DNA from: Mnemiopsis leidyi
Lineage: Eukaryota; Ctenophora; Tentaculata; Lobata; Bolinopsidae
DNA: 37,405 nt
Assembly: GCA_000226015.1 (NCBI GenBank)
Contig: JH154073.1
Span: forward strand, 283,396-320,800
Direction of reading: 5' to 3'
Shown one piece after another: positions 24,646 through 34,768 of this stretch. The notes beneath the pieces are model-generated. The model saw only the letters and a program-made list of their open reading frames with translations, did not search any database and had not been told where the DNA came from. A program made the position numbers and the translations under genes. The first letter of the stretch is position 1; each line of letters opens with the position of its first letter.

Positions 24646-27296
24646 GTAACACTTGAGAAGTGGAGTCAAGAATTGGAGTCACCTTTTAGAGAAAAAATAA
24701 TTTCAATCTATTTATCACGTGAACATTAACCTTGCGTCTACCACAGCTAGCTAAAAGTCGCGTGTATTGCAGAATGCAATACAGGGCCTGATTTCATTAT
24801 TTCGTTCCAATAATACTAATCCACGTTGTTAATATTCAATATCATGACTAGTTGTATACACACTGTGTACACAATGCAGTGTATAGTACATTCCTATGTA
24901 GCTCAGTTTCCAAGTATTCAATACCACGTAATTTCTACATTTTCACGACAGGTGTGTTGTCGATATCCCAAAATGGTATGATTTCCAGGATCACCCAAGA
25001 CTGAAATCAGATCTATTTATAGCTCTTGAAGGTAATTCTAGCTAGTTCACAAGATTATCTTAACATCTGCATCCGCTATAAGTACATACCTGAAAAAGGT
25101 GAGGGTACTGTCGCCAGACATTTCAGATTTATTGTACCGAGACATCCTGGATTCTAATGGAGATGGAAGTTACGATCAGGGATATTGACAGTAGATCAAC
25201 GACTTGAACCGTTTTGTAATCCACGGTTAATCGTGGTTCTAAAACTTAACCGCGCTGTCACCACGTGCTAAAAAATGCGCGGCGTTGTCAACAATCGTCA
25301 GCATATGATCCTGCATCGTCTCAGATGCTGAAACCACGTTGCACAGCGCCCAGTTTTTCTGAAATATGTGGAGACAACACGGCCACATGAACCACACTTT
25401 ACCGTGGAAAACAACACGGTGGATTGAGATTCCACTGTAGTCTGTAGTTTCAGTAAATTTGTTGATCGTAACTTTCACCTCCAAATATAAAATCCGGAGT
25501 TTTGTTTGGAAAATTTAAATGAGTGTTTCTAACTACAGAGCTGCTAAATTTCGCAATTCTCAGTTAGAGCTTCTGTATCAAAATAAATCATGAGACCAAT
25601 GGAACCGTGTGACCAATCCTACGTGATGGTCCCCAATACATGGACAATGCTGAATTTAATGGACGTCAGAATTTCTTCGGAGCTGGAAATCTTGTCCATC
25701 ATTTTTCGATAAAAATCCAGGTTAGCAGGTTGGACAAATCAAATTTGAGGGACACTGAACAAATTTCCGACTCCCTTCAGAAAATGCTGACGTCTACAAA
25801 TTCTTATTTCTTTTCTAATTTCTGAAATGTCAGGCAACAGTGTTGAAAAACTAATTTTCATAAATCTTCATTGATAATCGATTCTTTTCGACTGAATCGA
25901 CACAATGATGCCATATCATTGAGTTATCAAAAGAAACATGAACTTGTTCTTGAAAACCGAGCTACTAGAGGTTGTCGCTACTGCGTCATGTGAGTTCCAT
26001 GTAACTTGGGTATTATCATCATGATTATGTGTATTCAATAAAACGACGAAAACTAGTAAAACCAAATTGCAAGCGAATAATAATCGTATGCACTTGCATA
26101 ATTAAGATTTGAGACAATTTCTAAGAAAATAAAAATCAAATCAATTTAGCACAGTTCACAAAATTTATAAAAATTCAAACCGTGTTCAACTTCTTAGTGT
26201 TAACCTTGTTTTAATGGGAAATTAATTCCATCTAATTAAATAACTGAAGTTAAATTATAGAAGATTTTCGAGAAGTCATGGATGATCGTATTCTTGGGAA
26301 GAAGTTTGACGATTTTAATCACGTGGCAGAAATTAGTCAATGAGAAGTCAAATAGAGAGTTTAGAGAATAAAGTAGTTACACTGTCGTCTGTCACGTGAT
26401 AGAAAAGTTTACGCCTCCTCCCCAAGAGTGGGGACATCTATTCCTAAACTAGCACTGCAAAGGGAGATGGTCATATATTTTCTATGGATGTAAGATCAGC
26501 ACATTTATAACAACAGTATAAATATAATGAAGAATGATTTGTGAACTACCCTAACGGTTACAAATAAGAGAAATAACCTGTTTTTGATTTAAACAATAAC
26601 GTTCTTTCTAATGAAAATTGTACAAAGATTTCGTTGAATTTCAGCACAAAGCAAAAAATTTATGATTAAATAATAAGAGTCAGCCTAATAGAAACAGTGA
26701 TTCATGCATGATGATAATAGTCTAGTGCAAGTGAATTGGACGACAAAACCTAAATTTCGTAAACCTAACGAAGCATCAATAATTCAAATTACGAAATATT
26801 AATACCATAAATTGATAATCAGTCTGTATCCAGCAGAATTTCGTTGGATTAACCGCTTTGCTCCCCAGTAACTGTCTGATATTTACAGATAAATAACGCC
26901 ACAATTCCTTAACAGCAAGGATAAGGAGCACGGATACAAATATGATAAAAATTTGAATTGTTTTCACGTTCAGTCAATATAACAATCAAATACTTTAGTC
27001 CATGAAGTCTAAATACAATCTCCAGGATTGACGAATGAGGACTTGTTTGTTTTCTATATCAACTGGGCTAAAAGAATATTCGAAAAACCAAAACAAATCT
27101 CAAAATTTAGTCACCACAAACTCACAAAAAGTGCGGAGGTTTCACTGATCAAGGTTTCGATAACCAGATACTATCGCTAAATGATTAGTTTGTTAAAAAA
27201 CAGAGATATGACCTGAGTTGCTCAGTAACAAAGGAATGTTGCTGCTCAACACAGTTGATATCAGAGTACACGACTCCTCACCACGTGGTGATGACG
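24646..27296. other. Intergenic, no gene recognised
   Basis: Mostly AT-rich DNA. The frame at 25239-25484 on the minus strand has protein-like composition, but it starts at TTG, has no upstream ATG and I recognise nothing in it. CACGTG boxes occur at about 24717, 25262, 26322 and 26394. DHX9 promoter elements should lie just above 24.65 kb but none is distinct. Confidence 0.45.
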
Positions 27297-27300
27297 TCAT
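27279..27300. promoter_or_regulatory. Back-to-back palindromes: E-box and CRE
   Basis: CACCACGTGGTG (27279-27290) is directly followed by ATGACGTCAT (27291-27300). Both are perfect palindromes; the first is an E-box and the second a full cAMP-response element or ATF site. The second overlaps the stop codon of the minus-strand gene. Confidence 0.5.
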
Positions 27301-27952
27301 GACACAGCTTTTACTAACAATCTCAACATCAGTCTGCTACTTAAGCTAATTTCCCCTTCACAAGCAAGCGCCTCTTGTAACTCAAGGGTCTTGTCCAGCG
27401 GGTTTAGTTCAGTTGGTGGCTTGGAGTGGTTAGTCAGGAGCGCGCGGAACATTGCCGTCAATAGGATCAGGTAGATTTCTATTGTGTAGGTAGGGGAGGG
27501 TGGGGTAGCGTCTGTGTATCGCACGTGTAGCTGAAATAGAGAGGGTGTAATTACACGTACAGCTGAAACAGAGTGTGTAATTACACGTGCAGCCGAAATA
27601 GAGTGTGTAATTACACGTGCAGCTGAAATAGAGAGTGTGTAATTACACGCACAGCTGAAACAGAGTGTGTAATTACACGTGCTGATGAAATAGTGAGGGT
27701 GCAATTACACGTGCAGCTGAAAGAGAGAGTGTGTAATTACACGTGCTGATGAAATAGTGAGTGTGGAATAACACTTGGAAAGGAGGTAAAATTTCTTACG
27801 AAAAAGTTGAAGAATTTCTCCCAAGAAGGCGGCCTCTCCGCCAGTACTCTGTAGTGTTGAGGAACAGTAGCCTGACTCAGTGTCAACAACACCTGATCAG
27901 TAGATTCTTGGTAATGAAGGACATATGTTGTGGCGAACGTCCAAAATTTACA
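27297..27952 (-). CDS. 3' end of an unidentified gene (two exons)
   Basis: Two minus-strand exons join in phase: 27952-27800 (51 codons, containing ATTYVLHYQESTDQ and VPQHYRVLAERPPSWEKFF, donor GTAAGA) and 27530-27297 (acceptor CTCTATTTCAG, TGA at 27299-27297). The second reads on with LHVRYTDATPPSPTYTIE, then a Leu-rich helix-like stretch and a stop after LVKAVS. The combined 128 residues look like the helical C-terminal part of a larger protein. I do not recognise the family. The 27952 acceptor (TTAAAAAG) is poor and no upstream exon was found before the plus-strand gene at 28622, so this may be a partial or degraded gene. The intron consists largely of a tandem array that copies the second exon's acceptor. 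Confidence 0.42.
27521..27776. repeat. 30-32-bp tandem array copying an exon's 3' splice site
   Basis: About eight units contain, on the minus strand, TATTTCAG followed by CTGCACGTG and TAATTACAC. The last unit is the actual acceptor and exon start (TATTTCAG, then CTACACGTGCG) of the minus-strand gene. Most units keep the pyrimidine-rich tract and AG, so up to five or six extra acceptors precede the real one; two units read TTTCATCAG instead. Six units contain CACGTG, often followed by CAGCTG. Confidence 0.9.
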
Positions 27953-28312
27953 CTTTTTAAATTAAACACACAGCAAACTATTTAAGAAGAGATGTTGGTA
28001 GTTAAATATCATGTCTGTCAAATTCGACTTCCCATATTTTATTTATCAGTGAGATTTTCAGAGGGCAAGTTTCTTTATCACGTGATATTTGGACAGAGCA
28101 TTCATGATCTACGATCCATGAATGTAGTACAATGTATGGGCATCGGCATTGAGCAACGTCAGTATCAACTATCATTAGCTCAACTTCTAGCAGCAACAAG
28201 GACCTTCGCCACCGTTTAAGTATACTAATGTTATTGAGAGGTTGAGCAACAGAAGCTCACGCGACCGAAAAATACGCTATTACACACAGCAATGGCCAGA
28301 AAACTTTGCATT
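27953..28312. other. No gene recognised
   Basis: A plus-strand frame at 27992-28219 ends in a protein-like stretch (RQYQLSLAQLLAATRTFATV) but begins in AT-rich sequence with no family match. I treat it as unsupported. Confidence 0.4.
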
Positions 28313-28506
28313 GAAGTTTAGCTCGAATAGTTTGTTTTAAAGTTTATCTCGAGAACTTTGTTCTAAATTTTAGCTCGAGAACTTTGTTTTGAAGTTTAGC
28401 TCGAATAGTTTGTTTTGAAGTTTAATTCGAGAACTTTGTTTTGAAGTTTATCTCGAGAACTTTGTTCTAAAGTTTAGCTCGAGAACTTTGTTTTGAAGTT
28501 TAGCCA
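28313..28506. repeat. 27-bp tandem array with CTCGAG
   Basis: Seven units of the form GAAGTTTAGCTCGAGAACTT plus TGTTTT lie upstream of the cysteine-rich gene. Units alternate between CTCGAGAAC and CTCGAATAG. No splice junction is involved. Confidence 0.92.
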
Positions 28507-28621
28507 TAGGTGCATTGCTTGTTAAGATGTCTAGCGACTTCCATGAAGGATGTATAGTGCCCCTTTTTTCGCTATTGTACTAAATGAATTTATATTAAAT
28601 AACTCAAGGTTTGAACCACCA

Positions 28622-30136
28622 ATGAAAATCTGCTGGATACTTGTCCTGTGCGCACTACAGCACGTGTACTACGTTAACACAACAGATGATCTCTACGTAA
28701 CAGTTATGAGTGAGCGAAGTGGAACAGAGGATGACGATTATGTAGCCGTGCAATGTCCTGATGGGTATTTTCTAGTCGGGTGTGGGATACACGGGTTTTA
28801 TCAGGATGGTTTACAGGTCCCTCATAGTGGGACTCAGCGTTGTGTGGCGTATAATGGAGGATACGATCCAAACGGTGTTACTGTAAGTTCTACAGATGAT
28901 CTTTCCTTACTCGATACTTGTTTTCCAGGCTCAAACATGTTTAAAACTTGAACTGTAGCTACCTCAGCGTTTTCACTAAAAGCGATAGTAGGATCTCAAC
29001 ATATTGAAATTTGATTAATGATACAAGTTTTTCGCTATAATTAAAACACTCTGAACTCTCAGGCAGAAGCTAGATGTAGAAGGAGGGACACAGACACAAT
29101 ATCATCAGTAGTGTTTGAACGAGAGAAAATAGAAAAGGGTAGTATTGCCAATCTTCATTGTCCAGATGGGTTTAAAGTCTTAGATTGTCTCGCTTATTCG
29201 CCGTGGGGGATAAGGTATTTTTATGTAATTATCAGGTTTTAAACTGTATATTGTCTATATCATTAATCTAGCGACCACTGCTGCTGGAAATAACATTAAC
29301 TATATCAGTCGAAGTGATGACTTAAAGAACTTATGAAAGAAAAACCAGGATAGCATCCCCGATCACCTGAAACTCGCTTTATTTTTAGAACAAACTGGAC
29401 ATGGGCTGATGATACAGAACAATTTTGTACATCAAATAAAAGTGTATCAAAATTCTGTTCTATCACTGCAATCTGTGGGCATTTCACATACATTGAGTCA
29501 GGTATGTAGAACTGAGATTTTTTTCATAAAGTCAGTTATTTTGGGCAAAAGTATTCATTCTCGTGATCGTACATCCTAAGCTCATTTACATGATCATTTC
29601 AACGGCTAAGTACTAAGAAGTGAAAGTGTAAATTTGAAGATAGTTAATGATATAGACTTGTGTGAACAAGCAAACAAGCTTTGAGAATGGTGTGAGGAAG
29701 GATGGGAGGGAATTTTTAGTCACCACCGTTAAAATTAACACAGATATCCTTAAAACAATGTTATCAAAATTGTGGTAACTTTACAGACATTCAGCTTCGC
29801 TATTGCGCTACTTGATGCTTATTTTAGCTCCTTATCCCGGCTTGCCATTCATTCGGCTCTAAGCTCTGTGCCGGTGATAAAATGAGGAAATTCAAATGCG
29901 GAAATTGGAGAGATTATAATCAAGCTGTGCTCAAGTTATGGTATACCAATCCTTAAAACCTAGGCTATCAATATTTATTTGGCCAAGTCACAACTAAAAC
30001 CGCTGATTGTCAACATGTGACGTTGCCACCGCCGACTATGTTAAAACAAGGCGGCACACGCCACTGTTATAGACTGAACTGTAAATTAGCACATGACGTG
30101 AACACATGTGAGTATCTCGCATTTTGGTTGTCGTAA
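28622..30136 (+). CDS. Secreted Cys-rich protein with PCSK9 C-terminal-like modules (3' part damaged)
   Basis: The ATG at 28622 opens a signal peptide (MKICWILVLCALQHVYY). Exons 28622-28882, 29063-29214 and 29389-29501 join in phase with GTAAGT, GTATTT and GTATGT donors, giving 175 residues. They encode two cysteine modules. The first has VQCPDGYFLVGC, RCVAYNGG and EARCRRRD; the second has LHCPDGFKVLDC, EQFCTSNK and ITAICG. The pattern 'C-x-G-x-x-L-x-x-C ... C-V ... C' is that of the PCSK9 C-terminal domain modules, so an extracellular protein-interaction role is inferred. A further Cys-rich stretch from about 29829 (with LCAGDKMRKFKCGNW) is out of phase by one base and then meets an in-frame TAA at 29954-29956 before reading on to a stop near 30136. 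That suggests a pseudogene, a sequence error at CCC 29836-29838, or a missed exon. No catalytic subtilase domain is present. Confidence 0.55.
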
Positions 30137-30367
30137 TCTTAAACGTGCCATGTGTAAAATTTGAACAGAGCAAAAATTAAAAATGAGTTAACCTTGTTGA
30201 AGACAGTAGTCATGAGAGTGTATGAGAAGCTGAGCATGTGAATAAGCACGTGTACGCGCCTCACATCTCGCGTCTTCAGCGTGGTTGTCATGACGCCGCG
30301 CACAGTTTCGGCAATGACGTCCAAGGTTGTGCCTTGCTGATATTGCTGTTCTTGTTTCGCTACCCGC

Positions 30368-30373
30368 TTTATT
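30368..30373 (-). terminator. Candidate poly(A) signal of SLF1-like gene
   Basis: AATAAA on the minus strand, 213 bases past the stop codon at 30586. Confidence 0.35.
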
Positions 30374-30585
30374 TCGTTACACGTAAAGTAGACGATGAGC
30401 TGGGAGTTCATCGCCATCTTAAGATTTTCCTGAGAAAAATCGACGATGCTATGATTGGGTCATTTTTTGAAAAAGGTTTAAAAATCTCAAATTATAATTG
30501 ATCATTTGTGCTTAGTGTACAAACTTGTAGACCAGTTACCAAAGCTAACATTAACAAGGCTAAATTTGAAATTAGCACTGCTAAA

Positions 30586-33500
30586 TCATACGTCGGCAGA
30601 GTCTGATCCCATGACGGTGGTATAAGACCGTAGAAAAGTCTTGAAGACAGGTCGGACGTGATGCCAGGAGTTCATGATCCTCTCAACGAGAGGTTTAGAG
30701 AAGTTGGTCCGTCTCTCCCAGTTGTAGAAGTCTTTCTCCAGCAGTTCTAGCCAGAATATCAGGTACCGTGGGGATTGTGGGTACTTCCGCTCTGTGTCGC
30801 TCTTCACTGCATCGCTAAGGGAGAGAGAGTTGTGAAGGAATTACAAGGAGAAAGAGGGTTTCAAATAACACTGCATCGCTAAGGGAGAGATAGTTGTGAG
30901 GGAATTACAAGGAGAAAGAGGGTTTCAAATAACATTTTCATAGCTGGTAAAATCTTAAGCAAACGTCCAGATAAAATCTTAGAAAGTCATCACTGTGATG
31001 TACTGTTGATTGTGAGACAAGTTTAAGTTTTAGATGCTACTTTTACTTACTCAAATAAAAACAAGAACTTATCAGCATTGTAGTTAGGCTTATCTTTAAG
31101 TTGCATCAGACTGGCGTAGTAGTCTCTATTGTCATGCATTGGTTGTATAAACCAGGACAAAATATAGAGATCAGACATGACTTGTCTTATTGTTCCGACT
31201 GAAAGAGATTCATGTGACGTCACACAATCTTCATGATTAAACAAAACAGTCACAAAGAGAGATCCCTTTCTCATTTTTCGATAGAATTTGGACTACAAAG
31301 TCTAGACTAAGCTTTTAATTTCAATCTGGCAGGGGCACCTATCTGACTAGATCTAACTTTAAAGTTGTAGTTGTATAATACAAGTTATGTAGTTGTATAA
31401 TACAAGTTATATAGTTGTATAATACAAATTATGTAGTTGTATAATACAAGTTATATAGTTGTATAATACAAGTTATGTAGTTGTATAATACAAGTTATGT
31501 AGTTGTATAATACAAGTTATGTAGTTGTATAATACAAGTTATGTAGTTGTATAATACAAGTTATGTAGTTGTATAATACAAGTTATATAGTTGTATAATA
31601 CAAGTTATGTAGTTGTATAATACAAGTTATATAGTTGTATAATACAAGTTATGTAGTTATGTAGTTGCATAATACCCACATTCTGATGAAGGTCGAGGAA
31701 GAAGAGACTTGTTGATGACAGATCTGAGCATGTAAGAAGGAGGACGCTGGTTGCTGGTGAGAGGTAACAGAATGCCTCCCCACGACTCTGAACACATCAC
31801 ACCGTCTATGTAGTCCAGCAACTTTCTGTCACACTTTTTCTAGAGGTGTTTTGATGTTGTCACTTCTTACTACCGTCAATTGTTCGAACGCTTTTTAACG
31901 AGATTTTTGTGTTTCAATGACGACATTTTGTGCTACCTACCATACAGTACAAAAGGAAACTTTGACTTCACAAAGCAAAAAAAAGACAAAAACTCAGGTT
32001 CTTGAGAAACTAACCTTTGAAGTGAGATTTATCTGTTTTCTGACATTACTGAAAGTGCAGACCCAGGGCACCGTTGGTAGTTCGTTCTGCGCGTCTTCGC
32101 GCTTCACTTTGTACAAATCTCTGTCTGGTTTTTCGTCCTGAGCACACATTCCGCACATCAAGGGTTGGGAAATCATGTCAAATTACAGGATAGGGTAACA
32201 AGAACGTCAGGTGGGGTGATTACGAATATTGGCGATAAACTGCTGTTAACTTTGTCCAAATAGATCGACTTAGTTCTTATTTGTAGAGGTTGCTGCGGTC
32301 AGAAACATGTTGATAATATTTAAAACCGACCTCATGACAGGCAAAAAGTAAATGTTTGTACAGTTGATTATATCTGTACAGTTCTAAGATATGTGAGTTT
32401 CAATTCTCTTAATATTGATTAGGTCATCATCATGTTTGTAAAACAAACAGGGAGTTGGTGTTCACACACTTGACACTGATCCGAGTGTGCTTTGTTTTTA
32501 TCAGACAGTTAGCAAGAGAAAGACATTAAACCAGTAACCTGATTGAATTTAAACTACCTACACAGTGAAAAATCTACTGAACTATTGGGAGCTATCTTAG
32601 TTCAAACAGGTGGAATTGGGTCTAGCTAGTACTCGCAATATTATAGATACACCTAGCCATATGATTGTAGCTTTGAAAATGGTCCCAAAGTAATGACGAC
32701 TTACCTCCAAAACAACATTATGAATGTAGTTGATTCTTAATAAGGGTACAGTAGGACTCTTCAAAGGAATGTGAGTTTGATCCGGGTTATCAACCAGGAT
32801 AAACGTCAACTCGTCTTTTCGTTTTCTGTAGTCTTGTATGTTTATAACTCTCCCTCCACCCGCTTTGAATAACCTAGATAGAAAAAAAGGTAAGGAAAAT
32901 GTAAAATTTATCACAAAGAAGTTAGAGATTTTTTGAAGGTAATCTGAGTGTTGTGATAATTATCTTATGGGTATCTTATCAGTAAATTATCATAATCGGA
33001 TTGAAATAGACCTGCAGTAGTAAAATAAGCTGGGAAAAGCATTAAGGAAGTAGTAATGACCAAATGGAAACAATAAGCCTACTATTGAACTACCGACAAG
33101 AGCGAAATGCTAACTATAATTCCAGGAACTAACCTCTCGTAACACTCCAGCCGTCTAGGATGATTACTGAGGATGCTAGCCGTCCAGCCGTGAAAAGGTC
33201 CCTCAGCGTTGTATCTCAACCTACACCGTCGCGCAGAGCTAGCTAACTTGGCTAACTCCGGATCTGAATCTGGGTTTAACCTGCAACAGGAACATGGTAC
33301 AAAGTCAGACTGGAATAAGGAGTTAACGTATATGATATTGTAGTATGAACACCTTACTGTACCTCGTGTTACTTACCATTAACTAATACACCTACAGCCT
33401 ACTTTAAATCGCTTCTATTTGGATATCTAGCGATACCAGATTCAGACTAACCTCTCTATCGTATCTTTAGTCCACTCGTACGCTTCCTCCTCTAACCAAT

Positions 33501-34395
33501 ACCCCTCCGCATAGCTATCTTCCACATAGTCAGTCTTGAGGAGCCACTTTCCGGTCATGAGGCCGCCCATGTACTTCTCACCGGTGTTTGGCTTACCCAG
33601 GACTATGTGGGTACATCTCTCTACAAAGTTGGGACACTCGATGTACTCTCCTCCTAGCTGTTTTATCATTATCTTTATCCTCTCCTTCGTCTCGTGCTTG
33701 CAGCTGTAGGTGGAGAAATGTATCAGTTTCAACGATATTTTGTTTTGTAGGAATGTTGGAACTTTCAGCCCAAAATTATCCAGCAAGTTAGAGTCATAAG
33801 TTAGGAGAAATCTGAAATGAAAATTATATGTGTAGACAAGGAACGAACATTGGATATCAAAATATTTGTACTTATTCAATCCGGTGAGTAAGAAACGTTT
33901 ATGAGTGACAACAGTGGACGAAATCTCTTGCACCATGTATCTAGGAGAACCGAGCGTTGATATTCTGTTTTCGTTTGAAAATGGAGAGAGCATTGTTGTC
34001 GTTGAGATCACATTACTCTGGGAGTCTGCTTTGGAAACCTCGATTTTGGGACTGTTACTACTGACACCAAAATTCGATAATGATGATTTTGAGCTTGACG
34101 GGACACAGGCACTACGGAGATTGTCAAAAATGTTGGCCTGAGACAGCATCTTCAGGGGTGAGTTAACTGTTGAGGATGATGAGGGAGTCTCGGATGATGT
34201 CCTGATCCCAAGAGGAGTGTGAACGATTGAGGGTTTAATGTCTTTCTCGTCGTCAGAAATGTCTTCGACATGAATAAATGGAATGTGGAGTGGTTTGTCC
34301 TCATCTTCACTTTCGCTGCTGATTGGAATGGTTTCGATTGAGGAAGATTGTTTGGGGGAACTGAGTTTCTGTCGTTTTCTCGTGGGTGAGGACAT
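30586..34395 (-). CDS. BRCT-pair protein, SLF1 (BRCTx)-like, 8 exons
   Basis: Minus-strand exons 34395-33872, 33811-33452, 33280-33134, 32873-32705, 32137-32015, 31839-31680, 31198-31051 and 30814-30586 join in phase to 619 residues. Residues 1-180 are disordered and Ser-rich, with a basic start (PTRKRQKL) and SUMO-interaction-like runs (ETIPISSESEDED, PFIHVEDISDDE). BRCT1 (about 198-292) has RCTHIVLGK, GKWLLKTDYV and EEAYEW. BRCT2 (about 316-400) has GPFHGWTASIL and RLFKAGGGRVI. This pair is shared by TopBP1 BRCT7-8 and SLF1. TopBP1 is unlikely because BRCT0-6 are absent and a 215-residue helical tail follows. That tail (RPPSYMLRSVI, SPRYLIFWLELL) resembles the middle of SLF1. SLF1 bridges RAD18 and SMC5/6 at damaged DNA; a related nuclear role is inferred. 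Human SLF1 has N-terminal BRCTs and later ankyrins; here the order is shifted and ankyrins are missing. Confidence 0.8.
30805..30932. repeat. 64-bp duplication of the last exon's 3' splice site
   Basis: Two near-identical 64-base units. On the minus strand each contains the pyrimidine tract CTCTCCCTTAG and the first ten exon bases CGATGCAGTG. Only the inner copy continues into the coding exon. Using the outer acceptor would add 64 bases and break the frame. Confidence 0.93.
31364..31675. repeat. 22-bp tandem array starting inside a 5' splice site
   Basis: About 14 units of GTAGTTGTATAATACAAGTT plus AT. On the minus strand the unit is GTATTATACAACTACATAAC plus TT. The first degenerate unit (GTATTATGCAAC) begins four bases after the exon 6 end of the SLF1-like gene, at the donor GTGGGTATT. 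The array fills most of the rest of that intron. Confidence 0.95.
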
Positions 34396-34420
34396 GGCCT
34401 GTTGGATGTGAAATAGTATG
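34396..34420 (-). promoter_or_regulatory. Acceptor-like sequence before SLF1-like ATG
   Basis: TATTTCACATCCAACAG on the minus strand ends three bases before the start codon at 34395. This is a plausible 3' splice site for a 5'-UTR intron or a spliced leader. Confidence 0.4.
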
Positions 34421-34627
34421 ATTTAACAAAATGTATTCCTGATAAAGGCTAATTTCACAATTTAGTGTTAGGGCTTTTGAAAATGTTACATTAATTCATA
34501 TAAAACTATAAAAATCATAGATTGTGCATGAAGAGCGTCCTTTAAACAGAAAGAAACTGAAATTTTGTTGAAGGCGATTAATATCAAAATAAAACATCAA
34601 ATCAATTAAAGTGAAAATTTTACACAG

Positions 34628-34633
34628 TTTATT
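34628..34633 (-). terminator. Candidate poly(A) signal of CINP
   Basis: AATAAA on the minus strand, 135 bases after the CINP stop and about 230 bases before the next gene's start codon. It supports separate 3' end formation for the two genes. Confidence 0.45.
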
Positions 34634-34768
34634 GTAAGAATCACCATGCCATGTTAATACTTAATACTGATGATTACAGGTTGGAAAGACCACTAAAGAA
34701 ATTTGGGACCGCTTCAATTCTTGGTTCTTAAAAGTCTGAAAAAATAGAAAACTAAAAAGAACACTCAA

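Noticed and set aside
25239-25484. 81-residue minus-strand frame
   Set aside because: Plausible composition but TTG start, no homology and no clear splice sites; kept only as a note in the intergenic entry.
30586-34395. TopBP1 as the identity of the BRCT gene
   Set aside because: Only the BRCT7/8-type pair is present, the N-terminus is a defined disordered start, and a long helical tail follows, unlike TopBP1.
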